Below the pieces are notes generated by a model that worked only from the letters and a program-made list of their open reading frames with translations, was not told where the DNA came from and ran no database searches. DNA of 64,000 bases from an uncultured Stomatobaculum sp. (GTDB taxonomy: Bacteria; Bacillota; Clostridia; Lachnospirales; Lachnospiraceae), in NCBI RefSeq assembly GCF_937924975.1, contig NZ_CALEYG010000003.1, positions 1-64,000 on the forward strand. The letters are read 5' to 3'. This document shows positions 7,459 through 16,240 of this stretch, piece by piece (positions within the stretch are counted from its first letter, which is position 1; the number at the start of each line of letters is the position of its first letter). Both the position numbers and the translations under genes were made by a program.

Positions 7459-8683
7459 GCGGCACAGTAATCTAGAAAAGAAGGCGCTTTTGAAAAAAAG
7501 CGGCGCAGCGAAACCAGCTGCGCCGCTTCGCGCTGTCTCCGACACAGCGCGCTGTCCCCATGAGAAGCGCTGCGGTGGCTGTTCCTTTAGCGGCCTACCC
7601 TACGAAGAACAGCTTAGGAAAAAGCAGAGACAGGCAGAGAAACTGCTCGGCAAGTTTTGTAAGGTCGAGCCCATTGTAGCGGCAGCGGAGCCTTTGCACT
7701 ACCGGAACAAGGTGACGGCGAGCTTCGGCTTTCAGAATAAGAAGCTTGTGGTCGGTGTGTACGAGCGGGACAGTCACAGGGTTGTTTCGATCGACCACTG
7801 CCGTATCCAGAACCGAACGGCGGACCGCATCATCCACATCATCCGCGATTTGGCGGTCTCCTTCCGCTTGAAGGCCTATGACGAGGACTTAAGAATCGGG
7901 ACCCTGCGGCATGTGCTGGTGCGCACCTCCGAGGCGACAGGGCAGATCATGGTGGTGATTGTAACCGGAACGCCCATATTTCCGGGGAGCAAGAACTTTG
8001 TGGGGGCGCTAAGAAAGCAGTGTCCGGAGATTACGACCGTCATCCAGAACATCAACCCGCAGAAGACCAGCATGATACTCGGAGAGCGCGACAAAGTGCT
8101 CTACGGTAAAGGCTACATCGAGGATGAACTCTTGGGGCTTACCTTCCGCCTCTCGCCGGCCTCCTTCTACCAGGTGAATGCGAAGATGACGGAGAAACTC
8201 TACGAGACCGCACTCTCGTTTGCGAATCTGACTGCAAACGACACGGTGCTTGATGCCTACTGCGGTGTGGGCACCATAGGCATGGCGGCCTCCCGCAGCG
8301 CGGGACAGGTGATCGGTGTGGAACTCAACAAGGCAGCGGTGCGGGATGCAATCGCGAATGCGAAGCGGAACGGCATCGAGAACATACGCTTCTTCGCGGA
8401 CGATGCGAGCGATTTCCTGTTGCGCGTTGCGGAGAGCGGCGAGAAGCTCGATGTCGTGATTATGGACCCGCCGCGGAGCGGCAGCACCGAGCGCTTTTTG
8501 CAGAGCGCCTGCAAGGTAAAGCCGAAGCGCATTGTTTATGTCTCCTGCAATCCGGAGACCCTTGCGCGGGACTTGCAGCTCTTAAAGCGTTGGAACTACC
8601 ACTGCGAGCGCTTTGTGCCGATTGATAACTTTCCGCTCACGGAGCATCTGGAGTGCGTGGCGCTGCTGGAAAAGAAGTCGTGA
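7421..8683 (+). CDS. rlmD: 23S rRNA (uracil-C5)-methyltransferase, RumA/RlmD family
   Basis: 420 residues from ATG 7421, overlapping pepP by 38 bp; a TTG at 7490 with AGAAGG just upstream is a credible alternative start. The N-terminus has the Fe-S cysteines CPHEKRCGGC with a fourth Cys in GKFCKVEP, and no obvious TRAM domain. The Rossmann methyltransferase part has SAM motif DAYCGVGTIGM, DPPRSGSTERF and the catalytic Cys in VYVSCNPETLARDL. The family methylates C5 of uridine in 23S rRNA (U1939 and/or U747), or tRNA U54 in related enzymes, so the exact target is inferred. It is the last gene of its unit. Confidence 0.85.
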   Translation: MRQEKSAARKSTERHSNLEKKALLKKSGAAKPAAPLRAVSDTARCPHEKRCGGCSFSGLPYEEQLRKKQRQAEKLLGKFCKVEPIVAAAEPLHYRNKVTASFGFQNKKLVVGVYERDSHRVVSIDHCRIQNRTADRIIHIIRDLAVSFRLKAYDEDLRIGTLRHVLVRTSEATGQIMVVIVTGTPIFPGSKNFVGALRKQCPEITTVIQNINPQKTSMILGERDKVLYGKGYIEDELLGLTFRLSPASFYQVNAKMTEKLYETALSFANLTANDTVLDAYCGVGTIGMAASRSAGQVIGVELNKAAVRDAIANAKRNGIENIRFFADDASDFLLRVAESGEKLDVVIMDPPRSGSTERFLQSACKVKPKRIVYVSCNPETLARDLQLLKRWNYHCERFVPIDNFPLTEHLECVALLEKKS

Positions 8684-8703
8684 GCATACAGAACCGTTGA
8701 AAC

Positions 8704-8753
8704 AAAAGGCCTCCCGCCGTCTCTTGCAAGAGAGGATGGCGGGAGGCCTTTTT
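8704..8753 (+). terminator. Intrinsic terminator after rlmD
   Basis: AAAAGGCCTCCCGCC (8704-8718) pairs with GGCGGGAGGCC plus T residues (8738-8753) as a stem of about 15 bp; an inner hairpin TCTCTTGCAAGAGA sits in the loop. Confidence 0.9.
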
Positions 8754-8873
8754 GTTTTGCTTTCGTTCTGTAGCCTGTGTCCGAATCATAATTGCGTGGC
8801 ACTAAGGAGCGCTATCGACTTTCAACTGGAAAGCTTGTATGATTTGGATAGAAAGACAAAGGAGGAAAATAAT

Positions 8874-9521
8874 TTGATCATTAAGAAGAAGCTAAATTTA
8901 AGTCTGTCATTCAACGGAAATGATTCAACACCAAAGATTAAGAGCTTTGCCGCATATTTTGATCAGGCGTTATCGGAGATCGAACATAGACTCCCAGCCA
9001 AGAAGTTTAAGAGCTTTGAAGTATTAGAGGATTGTGGCTGTGAAAATAAGATTTACAAAAATGCAGGCGGTGGCCAATATGATGGTTCCTATCGTCGCTT
9101 CCGTGTCAATGACAGATTCGGCGAAACGCAGGAGGTGTCGATATCTATTTTTGGAACAGATCCGGATTTTCGGGGAGAAAACAGAGGTAGCTACACATCA
9201 TTGATTGTTGGAATAGATAACTCTAAGGTAAGTCATGCTTCACTGCAATATAACGTAGACAGGTATTCTAAAATCGACTTACAAGGTCACATAGAGTTCA
9301 TACACGATGGCAGGATAGGGAGCTTCAAAAAAGCGGATGTTATAGCCAAGGTAGAGAAATACGGAACTTGCCTAAAGGTATCAGATGAGAAGATTGAACT
9401 TGGAAGCTTGCCGATGGATCAGTTATTTTATCTAGACAATGAAGAAGTGTCGGATTTTGTGTACAGACTGATTGAGTATGCTCTCTTAAGGGAAGAGGTA
9501 CGAAGAGACAAGCGGCGGTAA
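8874..9521 (+). CDS. Hypothetical protein, A+T-rich orphan
   Basis: 215 residues from TTG 8874, with AAAGGAGG about 7 bases upstream. The frame stays open further 5' but that part runs through the rlmD terminator, so it is not used. A TATGAT at 8838-8843 is a weak candidate -10. The protein is soluble, mixed alpha/beta, without signal peptide or membrane segment. Notable stretches are EVLEDCGCENKIYKN and FGTDPDFRGENRGSYTS. Codons are clearly richer in A/T than in neighbouring genes, which suggests recent acquisition. I do not recognise the family. No partner is obvious; the following genes are acetyltransferase-type. Confidence 0.6.
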   Translation: MIIKKKLNLSLSFNGNDSTPKIKSFAAYFDQALSEIEHRLPAKKFKSFEVLEDCGCENKIYKNAGGGQYDGSYRRFRVNDRFGETQEVSISIFGTDPDFRGENRGSYTSLIVGIDNSKVSHASLQYNVDRYSKIDLQGHIEFIHDGRIGSFKKADVIAKVEKYGTCLKVSDEKIELGSLPMDQLFYLDNEEVSDFVYRLIEYALLREEVRRDKRR

Positions 9522-9674
9522 GAAATCTGCGGACAATATATAGAGAGCTAAGAGAATCAAGGTACAGACTTCGGCAGAACAGCGAAGGAGAGTACGGAAG
9601 CCTTCTTGTAATCTGTGGGCTTGGCTCTGTCGTTGCTCATTGAAGTCAAATCGTGACTGAAACGGAGGGTTCCT

Positions 9675-10451
9675 TTGCTAAGACTTTGTTCCGAAACCGA
9701 ATTTGATCGGTATGCAGATTTTGCATATGAACTGGCAAGCGACTTAACAAAGTCCGGATATCCGACCTACTGCGACGGTATTAAGGCGAAGGATATGTTT
9801 CTGGAACGGGCAAGAAAAGCGTTTGCATGCGAGCAGGAGCAGATGCTGTTCTTAACGAATACGGAGACCGAAGAGGCACTTTCCGAATTTCTGGCCTATG
9901 CCGGAGAAAAGTTCAAAGCTTATGATTTATTTCTCGGCTTTCCCGCTGAGAATCAGTCCGCGGTCGAGTTTCTTCAGCGCCAAGGCTTTGCGTGTATCGA
10001 GGATGCCTACAACAACACCGCCTATCTTGAGCAGCTCGCACCCGTGGCGGACAACAAGGAGGTTGTGAAAATCGGAAAAGAGAATTACACGCGTTTTCGG
10101 TTGTTGCACAGTCAGTTTGAAGAAAATATGTATTGGAATTCGGCGCGCATCTATGAAAAGCTTGAAAACTGGAGCATTTTTCTGGGAGAAAAAGACGGTG
10201 AAGCGCGCGGAGCCGTTTACTATACCGCTGCGGGGGATACGTGGTATGAGATTTTCGGTGTGGATATGAATCGGCGTGAATACGATCCGCAAGTGCTGAA
10301 AAAATTGCTGAGCGCGGCTCTACTGGATGCGAAGTGCAGAGGTGGGAAGGTGATGACCTTCTTTTGTGATGAAGTATATGAGGCGCTTGCGGTAGAATGC
10401 GGATTTCACTGTGTCGGGAACTATCGTTGCTATCAGATGCATTTGACGTGA
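9675..10451 (+). CDS. GNAT-like acetyltransferase-family protein
   Basis: 258 residues from TTG 9675 with GGAGGG five bases upstream. Two GNAT-like halves can be seen: a first half with FLGFPAENQSAVEFLQRQGF (strand-helix pattern typical of GNAT motif B) and a second ending CDEVYEALAVECGFHCVGNYRCYQMHL. Such double GNAT proteins transfer acyl groups from acyl-CoA to small amines or proteins. The classical pyrophosphate-binding RxxGxG/A motif is not clear, so activity is uncertain. It lies 50 bp upstream of another GNAT gene and may be cotranscribed. Confidence 0.6.
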   Translation: MLRLCSETEFDRYADFAYELASDLTKSGYPTYCDGIKAKDMFLERARKAFACEQEQMLFLTNTETEEALSEFLAYAGEKFKAYDLFLGFPAENQSAVEFLQRQGFACIEDAYNNTAYLEQLAPVADNKEVVKIGKENYTRFRLLHSQFEENMYWNSARIYEKLENWSIFLGEKDGEARGAVYYTAAGDTWYEIFGVDMNRREYDPQVLKKLLSAALLDAKCRGGKVMTFFCDEVYEALAVECGFHCVGNYRCYQMHLT

Positions 10452-10501
10452 CGAACGAGATAGGTGTTTTAACAGGCTGATACAGTCGTTCGGAGGAAAC
10501 G

Positions 10502-11707
10502 ATGGACACGCTAAATATTCGACGCTTCAAGAAAGAGGATCTGCAAGCCTTATACAAGCTGCTTTCGGACGAAGAGGTGATGCGCTACATAGAGCCGCCC
10601 TATTCCCCGCAGCAGACGGAAACCTTCTTGCAATCCGCGGGTTTATCTCTGTCGCCGCTTATTTTCGCCGTTGAAACGGCGAAGCATGATTTTGTCGGCT
10701 ATGTGATTTACCATGACTACGATGAAGAGAGCAAAGAAATCGGATGGGTACTGAGAAGAGCTTTTTGGGGCAGGGGATACGCGGGCGAGCTGACGAAACA
10801 GTTGCTTGAAAAAGCGACTGCCGAAGGAAAATCGGCCGTGCTCGAGTGCAGCCCGGCACAAGCCGTGACGAAGCATATCGCGGAAAAGTTCGGATTCTCA
10901 TATCTGGGGCAGCGAGACGGCTGTGAGGTCTATCAGCTCGATCGGGACTCCTGGTTTCACGTTGCGTGCATCGATCCGCAGACCTTTGTCATCAGTGAAT
11001 ACCGGCATCCGGAAGAACCGCACTGCTATCTGCTCTGCGGAGAGACGGAGGCTGTTCTGATTGACACGGGACTTGGTATTTCCGATCTCAGAGCTGTCGT
11101 GGACAGCCTGACAAGGCTGCCGCTCACTGTGCTCACCACGCATGTTCACTGGGATCACATCGGAGCGCACCGATTGTTTGCGCGCTTTGCGGTGCATGAA
11201 GCAGAGAAGGATTGGATAGAGGATCGCTTTCCTTTGTCAACGGATCGGGTGAAAGCGCAGCTCTGTTCCGAGCCCTGCTCGTTTCCGGCCTCCTTTGACC
11301 CGGAGTCCTATCGGATCTTTCAAGGAGAGCCGCAGCTAATCCTGCATGACGGAGACCGCTTTGATTTGGGCGGGCGGACGGTCGAGGTCATACACACGCC
11401 GGGGCATTCCCCCGGGCACTGCTGTTTTTATGAGCCGGAGAGAAAATACCTGTATTCCGGCGATTTGATTTATAAGGGTTGTCTGGACGCCTTTTATCCC
11501 TCCACGGATCCGCAGCTCTTCTACCGCTCGGTCAAACGCCTGCGCGACTACGAGATCCGCAGAATCTTTCCGGGGCATCATGACTTGGCACTTCCGGTTT
11601 CTCTGATTGAGGAGATTGAGACAGCCTTTTCTCTCCTGGAGAGACAGGGAAAATTGAAACAGGGAAAGGGCGTATTTGAGTTCGGAGCGTTCCGAATTCA
11701 TATCTGA
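10502..11707 (+). CDS. Fusion of GNAT acetyltransferase and metallo-beta-lactamase-fold hydrolase
   Basis: 401 residues from ATG 10502 with CGGAGG upstream. Residues 1-150 are a GNAT domain of the RimJ/RimL type (IRRFKKEDLQALYKLLSDE, IGWVLRRAFWGRGYAGELT with the acyl-CoA loop, IAEKFGFSYLGQRD). Residues ~155-401 are an MBL-fold hydrolase: HVHWDHIG near 214-221, HTPGHSPGHCCF, SGDLIYKG and FPGHHD give the usual His/Asp zinc ligands. Both halves keep their motifs, so both may be active. The reading frame is continuous through the junction. The combination is unusual; a linked acyl-transfer and hydrolysis (thioesterase or glyoxalase II-like) is possible but not shown. Confidence 0.8.
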   Translation: MDTLNIRRFKKEDLQALYKLLSDEEVMRYIEPPYSPQQTETFLQSAGLSLSPLIFAVETAKHDFVGYVIYHDYDEESKEIGWVLRRAFWGRGYAGELTKQLLEKATAEGKSAVLECSPAQAVTKHIAEKFGFSYLGQRDGCEVYQLDRDSWFHVACIDPQTFVISEYRHPEEPHCYLLCGETEAVLIDTGLGISDLRAVVDSLTRLPLTVLTTHVHWDHIGAHRLFARFAVHEAEKDWIEDRFPLSTDRVKAQLCSEPCSFPASFDPESYRIFQGEPQLILHDGDRFDLGGRTVEVIHTPGHSPGHCCFYEPERKYLYSGDLIYKGCLDAFYPSTDPQLFYRSVKRLRDYEIRRIFPGHHDLALPVSLIEEIETAFSLLERQGKLKQGKGVFEFGAFRIHI

Positions 11708-11835
11708 GAGTACAAAAAACGCCCCATGGTCATCCGTGGTAGCAGAGGCTGTCCCAATGAAACGGAAGGAACTGTGGATGTTATTCCGACGGCTCTTTCG
11801 CATAATGATAATGGATGGGAATTGAGGTAAGTCAG

Positions 11836-12969
11836 ATGGAGCTAATGGATTATCTGCAGTGGAGAAACGATGTCAGCCTCAGAGCAGCACCGTTTAATGA
11901 AATCGACAATGTCATTTTGTCCTATCTCGCCTATGCGGACTTCGGTGAACTCTTGCATGAACAGAAGCGGCACGTGAGCATCGAAACCTGCTTCAAACGC
12001 TTTTGTGAAAAGCACGACTTGGCGGAAGTGCGGGAGAGCAAGCACTTTATCGAGAGAGCGCCGCTTTTACTCGAAGACATGGTATGCGGGGCGCGCTTTC
12101 GGGGGACAAAAGTTGCGCACTTCAGAGAGGTTTTTGATAAGGAAAAGGTGCAGCAGTTTGCGGCCCTTGTCTTTTTGCTTCCGGACGGGACCAAGTATGT
12201 CTCGTTTCGCGGCACGGACCTTAGCATCACGGGCTGGAAAGAGGACTTTTTGATGAGCTTCACCGCGGAAACCGAGGGAGCCAAGGAGGCGGTTTCCTAT
12301 CTGAACGAAGTAGCCGCCTCTGTCGACGGAGACCTAATCCTCGGCGGACACTCAAAGGGCGGCAACTTTGCGATGTTCGCTGCCGCTTTCGCAGAGGATG
12401 CGGTCAAGGGACGAATCCGCAAAGTCTATAACAACGACGGCCCCGGCTTTCGAGAAGAGATTGTGCGCACGGCAGCGTACCGAGAGCTGCTGCCGAAAAT
12501 CACAAATATACTCCCGCAGACCTCTGTCATAGGGCAGTTACTTTCCAATGAGGCGGAACAACATGTTGTGAAGAGCACCGCGGCCGGAATCTTTCAGCAC
12601 GATGTGACGACTTGGGAAGTGACCAAGGACAAATTTGTCGGCGGAGAGCTGGATGCCTTCAGCGATTTTGTCAAGGTATCCCTCGGAACTTGGCTTGAAA
12701 CCATGGACGATGAGACGCGAAAATCCTTGGTCGAGACTGTCTTTTCGATGATAGAGATGACAGAGGCGGAGACCTTCGCGGAGTTCGGAGAGAATTTATT
12801 CAAGAATACCGGGCTTATCATAAAGGGGCTTGGGAAGCTCCCGAAAGAGAAACGAAGTGAATTGACGGCTGCACTCGGCAGCCTCGCCGAGGCGGGCAGA
12901 GTAACCGTACTCGACAAGATACCCAAAATCGGCTTGCCGAGCGTAGGATCAAAAGCTCGTTTGGACTGA
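11836..12969 (+). CDS. DUF2974 (Mbeg1-like) lipase-like alpha/beta hydrolase
   Basis: 377 residues from ATG 11836, chosen because GAGGT lies 7 bases upstream; ATG 11815 is an alternative. The first ~100 residues follow the family start (YLQWRNDVSLRAAPFNEIDNVI). The hydrolase core has FRGTD, GGHSKGGNFAMFAA with the nucleophilic Ser near 171, and VYNNDGPGF. The C-terminal ~120 residues are helical. No signal peptide is seen, so it is cytoplasmic. The family resembles class 3 lipases but natural substrates are unknown. It stands alone, 128 bp after the fusion gene. Confidence 0.8.
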   Translation: MELMDYLQWRNDVSLRAAPFNEIDNVILSYLAYADFGELLHEQKRHVSIETCFKRFCEKHDLAEVRESKHFIERAPLLLEDMVCGARFRGTKVAHFREVFDKEKVQQFAALVFLLPDGTKYVSFRGTDLSITGWKEDFLMSFTAETEGAKEAVSYLNEVAASVDGDLILGGHSKGGNFAMFAAAFAEDAVKGRIRKVYNNDGPGFREEIVRTAAYRELLPKITNILPQTSVIGQLLSNEAEQHVVKSTAAGIFQHDVTTWEVTKDKFVGGELDAFSDFVKVSLGTWLETMDDETRKSLVETVFSMIEMTEAETFAEFGENLFKNTGLIIKGLGKLPKEKRSELTAALGSLAEAGRVTVLDKIPKIGLPSVGSKARLD

Positions 12970-13085
12970 GAAGAGCGAAGCGGACAAAAGTGATTATTAT
13001 AAAATAGTGTTTTCGGAGAGAGTGTACAGGGGAAAAATAGACTTCGCGTGAATGTTGCGTTTTCGTATTCGGAAAGGAGGGCCGG

Positions 13086-13688
13086 ATGAAAGGAAAAATC
13101 TGGGATTGGTATGCGCCTGTCTACAGTCGGGTCATGCGTGCGGAGGAGAGGAGCTATGCGTATCTCTATCGCCGTATTCCGAAGCTGGTTCGCGGCAAGG
13201 AAGTGCTGGAGCTTGCCACCGGACCCGGCGCGCTCGCGAAGCGCATTGCGCCGGTTACCAAGCGCATGCTCGCGACCGATTATTCGGAGGGCATGATTGC
13301 GGAAGCAAAAAAGGGCGCCTGCCCGAACAACTTGCGCTTTGAAGTCGCGGATGCCCACTCTCTGCCCTACGCGGACGCAAGCTTCGATGCAGTGGTGATT
13401 GTGAACGCCCTGCATCTTTTGCCGGAGCCCGAGCGCGCCCTGCGAGAAATAGCCCGCGTTTTGCGGCCCGACGGTATCCTGATTGCGCCGAACTTTGTGA
13501 AACAGCGGGAGAATCTGTTGACTCGCTCCTGGGAAGCGCTACTTTCCCTCGCGGGCCTACGCTTTGCAAACCAATGGACGCCGGAGGAATATCTGGATTT
13601 TTTAAAGAAAAACGGCTGGGAAGTCCGGTTTTACAAGGCAATGCAGGCGAGAATGCCTCTGCTCTATGCGGAGTGCGGAATCGGTTAG
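13086..13688 (+). CDS. Class I SAM-dependent methyltransferase
   Basis: 200 residues from ATG 13086 with AAAGGAGG upstream. SAM motif I is VLELATGPGALAKRI (with Thr in place of the second Gly), then MLATDYSEGMI, VADAHSLPYADASFDAV and ALHLLPEPERALREIARVLRPDG, as in UbiE/MenG-like and methyltransferase type 11 proteins. The substrate is not predictable; small lipids or quinone-like molecules are typical of this group. It ends tail to tail with the HD gene, overlapping it by 4 bp. Confidence 0.85.
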   Translation: MKGKIWDWYAPVYSRVMRAEERSYAYLYRRIPKLVRGKEVLELATGPGALAKRIAPVTKRMLATDYSEGMIAEAKKGACPNNLRFEVADAHSLPYADASFDAVVIVNALHLLPEPERALREIARVLRPDGILIAPNFVKQRENLLTRSWEALLSLAGLRFANQWTPEEYLDFLKKNGWEVRFYKAMQARMPLLYAECGIG

Positions 13689-14188
13689 GAGAGGGATGAG
13701 AGGTGCAGCATAGTCTTTGCCTCTTCAATGCCGCTCTTGGTGCGAAAGACAGACTTCAGAGCCTGTCTCACGGCAGCGGGCGGCGTGTGATTTTCGAGCG
13801 CGTTTGCAATATAGTCGGCCTCGAGGAGTATCCGGTAGTCTGTGCCGTCGACCGCATCGTAACTGTGGTGATGTCCGACCAGAAAAACGATGCGTTCTAA
13901 CAGTTCGTCCGGAATCCCGGCGTCCTGTAAAAAAGTGCGCACCAGAACAGCGCCTTCGCGCTCCTGATTCTTGCCGTCGGTATTGCCGTATTTTTCGCGG
14001 CAGAGCGGGCAGGCAATGTCGTGTGTGATGGCCGCAACCTCCAGCACATAGCGTTCGCGCCTTGAGAGGCGTTCGCCGTCGGCAATGTCTCGCGCATAGC
14101 CCCAGACGCGGAGAAAGTGGTCGATGTCATGCAAATTCCCCTTCGAGTAATAGGCCATATCCCGTGCGATTTCTTTGACTGTTTTCAT
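13685..14188 (-). CDS. HD domain phosphohydrolase
   Basis: 167 residues from ATG 14188 (minus strand), with GGAGGT 8 bases upstream; a longer open frame to 14221 lacks this. HD motifs are present: His in NLHDIDHFLRVW, THDIACP (HD pair), GHHHSYD and a late Asp in LEADYIAN. Small HD proteins of this type are metal-dependent phosphohydrolases on nucleotides or signalling molecules; here no extra domain points to a substrate. A terminator-like hairpin lies in its 5' leader. Confidence 0.8.
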   Translation of the reverse strand: MKTVKEIARDMAYYSKGNLHDIDHFLRVWGYARDIADGERLSRRERYVLEVAAITHDIACPLCREKYGNTDGKNQEREGAVLVRTFLQDAGIPDELLERIVFLVGHHHSYDAVDGTDYRILLEADYIANALENHTPPAAVRQALKSVFRTKSGIEEAKTMLHLSSLS

Positions 14189-14238
14189 CCGTGCGTACCT
14201 CCGCGTTGTTCTTGTATGCATTTTGGAACAAAGCGCGA

Positions 14239-14269
14239 AAAAAGTCCAGTGCTTCCGCAGAAAGCACTG
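14239..14269 (-). terminator. Terminator-like hairpin in the leader of the HD gene (possible attenuator)
   Basis: On the minus strand an 8-bp stem CAGTGCTT / AAGCACTG (14247-14269) is followed after three bases by TTTTTT. It lies 51 bases upstream of the HD start and has no other minus-strand gene before it, so it could attenuate that gene or simply stop antisense transcripts from the atp promoter region. Confidence 0.4.
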
Positions 14270-14340
14270 TCAAATGGTTGTTTTTAACACTCTGCCGAAA
14301 AAGCGGGGAGGGATGCCAGTGCCAATTAGTCAACATTACC

Positions 14341-14369
14341 TTGACAAGCGTGCCAAACGGTGATAAAAT
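14341..14369 (+). promoter_or_regulatory. Promoter of the ATP synthase operon
   Basis: Consensus TTGACA (14341-14346), a 17-bp spacer and TAAAAT (14364-14369), 45 bp upstream of the first atp gene. The match to sigma-A consensus is the best in the window. Confidence 0.9.
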
Positions 14370-14413
14370 GACCGCGTATTTTATTGTTCCGGTGTTGTGA
14401 AGAGAGGCAGGAA

Positions 14414-14683
14414 ATGAAGCATCGTTCTGAGATTATGCAAAATCTTTTGCTGCTGAGCCAGTTCGGTCTTTCTCTCGCGGCGCCGCTTCTTTTATGCCTT
14501 TTTTTCTGTCACTATCTGGTTGCACGCTGGCAGGTCGGCGCGTGGGTGTATATTCCGGGCTTTTTCTTTGGACTCGGCGGCTCCTTCACGACGGCGTGGA
14601 AACTGTACCGGCGGGAATGTGAGCGGACAGAACAGGAAGAGAAGGAAAAGGAAACGCGTATTGCGAGCAATGACCATCGCTGA
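14414..14683 (+). CDS. AtpZ/AtpI family protein, first gene of the ATP synthase operon
   Basis: 89 residues from ATG 14414. Two hydrophobic segments (LLLLSQFGLSLAAPLLLCLFF and VYIPGFFFGLGGSFTTAWKLY) in a hairpin, then a charged Glu/Lys tail. This is the pattern of AtpZ-type proteins that sit at the head of F-type ATP synthase operons and are proposed to help c-ring assembly or Mg2+/Ca2+ supply. The next gene is AtpI-like, so the two form the usual pair. Confidence 0.7.
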   Translation: MKHRSEIMQNLLLLSQFGLSLAAPLLLCLFFCHYLVARWQVGAWVYIPGFFFGLGGSFTTAWKLYRRECERTEQEEKEKETRIASNDHR

Positions 14684-14703
14684 CCGGGAAAAGGAGCAGA
14701 ACT

Positions 14704-15138
14704 ATGAAGGTACAGGAAGCTGTTCGGCGTGAAACCGGGCGGGTGGCACTCCATGTAGTGCTCATGACCCTCGTCATGCTGGCAATTTTTTTTGCGCTGC
14801 ACCTGGCATTTCCGAAGAAGATCGGCTTTTCTTACGGCACAGTTTTCTCTGCCTTGCCGGGCGCAGCGGTGGGGATATTAAACTTCTTTCTGATGGGACT
14901 CACGGTGCAGCACGTCGCAGGTCTCGAAGACCCCAAGGAGGCAAAGCGGTTCATGCAGAAATCCTATGTGAATCGCAATACCATGCAGATTGTGTGGATG
15001 ATATTGGCGGTGGCAGTGCCTGTTATTCATCCGGTCGCGGGTATTCTGCCGCTGTTTTTCCCGGGTTTTTCCGTGCGGCTGCAGGGTATCTTCCCGTCGA
15101 AGGAAGAGCAGAAAACCAAACAAGGGGGTGAGATCTAA
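14704..15138 (+). CDS. atpI: ATP synthase subunit I (AtpI-like)
   Basis: 144 residues from ATG 14704 with AAGGAG upstream. Four membrane segments in two pairs separated by LEDPKEAKRFMQKSYVNR, the arrangement typical of the AtpI family (ATP synthase I chain). AtpI assists assembly of the c-ring and is not part of the finished enzyme. It ends three bases before atpB. Confidence 0.75.
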   Translation: MKVQEAVRRETGRVALHVVLMTLVMLAIFFALHLAFPKKIGFSYGTVFSALPGAAVGILNFFLMGLTVQHVAGLEDPKEAKRFMQKSYVNRNTMQIVWMILAVAVPVIHPVAGILPLFFPGFSVRLQGIFPSKEEQKTKQGGEI

Positions 15139-15141
15139 GCT

Positions 15142-15903
15142 ATGAATTTTGATATTTCCGGCGCAAAGATTTTCTTCCGCATTCCGACACATCTGCCGAT
15201 ACTCGGGGACATTCTTGTCTCGGAGACGGTGGTTGTCTCCTGGCTGGTGATGCTGATTATCACGGGACTCTGTATTTTTCTGACCCGCGATTTAAAGGTG
15301 GAGCACATCGGAAAACGGCAGGCTCTCGCAGAGCTCATTGTGGAGAGTGCGGAAAATCTGGTGCGGAACAACACGGGCGGAAACAAGTTTGACTATCTGA
15401 TTCCGTTCGTCGGCGCGTTGTTTTCCACGAGCGTGATTTCGAACCTGATCAGCCTCGTCGGACTCAGAAGTCCGACAGCCGATTTGTCGGTCGAAGCTGC
15501 CTGGGCTGTAACCGTTTTCACGATGATTACACTGAATAAAATCAAGGCGGGCGGCTTGCTCGGTTACCTGAAGGGCTTCACGACGCCGATCCCGGTGATG
15601 ACACCGTTTAACATTCTCTCGGAGATTGCGACGCCGATCAGTATGGCGTGCCGTCACTTTGGAAATGTGCTCTCAGGTGTGGTCATCAACGGTCTTATTT
15701 ATGCGGCGCTCGGCGTTGCTTCGGCGGCGCTGTTCGGTCTGATTCCGGGGGCGGTCGGTGACTTCCTCTCGCGCATTCCGATTCTCGCGGTCGGACTTCC
15801 GGCAATCATGTCATTCTATTTCGACTGGTTTTCCGGCATCATGCAGGCATTTATTTTTACCATGCTAACCATTATGTACATTGCGAATGCGTCCGAAGGT
15901 TAA
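15142..15903 (+). CDS. atpB: ATP synthase F0 subunit a
   Basis: 253 residues. Hydrophobic protein with five to six membrane helices; the essential Arg sits in SMACRHFGNVLSG, the counterpart of the RLFGN motif, and the last helix has the conserved SGIMQAFIFTMLT stretch. Subunit a forms the ion half-channels facing the c-ring. The start ATG at 15142 follows the atpI stop directly, so translation is probably coupled. Confidence 0.92.
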   Translation: MNFDISGAKIFFRIPTHLPILGDILVSETVVVSWLVMLIITGLCIFLTRDLKVEHIGKRQALAELIVESAENLVRNNTGGNKFDYLIPFVGALFSTSVISNLISLVGLRSPTADLSVEAAWAVTVFTMITLNKIKAGGLLGYLKGFTTPIPVMTPFNILSEIATPISMACRHFGNVLSGVVINGLIYAALGVASAALFGLIPGAVGDFLSRIPILAVGLPAIMSFYFDWFSGIMQAFIFTMLTIMYIANASEG

Positions 15904-15931
15904 GACGGCAGTTGCAATCACCAACATTTAG

Positions 15932-16225
<294 letters not shown>

Positions 16226-16240
16226 GTCGGGAGGGTTAAG

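Noticed and set aside
8613..8873. N-terminal extension of the orphan gene
   Set aside because: It would run through the end of rlmD and its terminator; the TTG at 8874 has a strong ribosome site.
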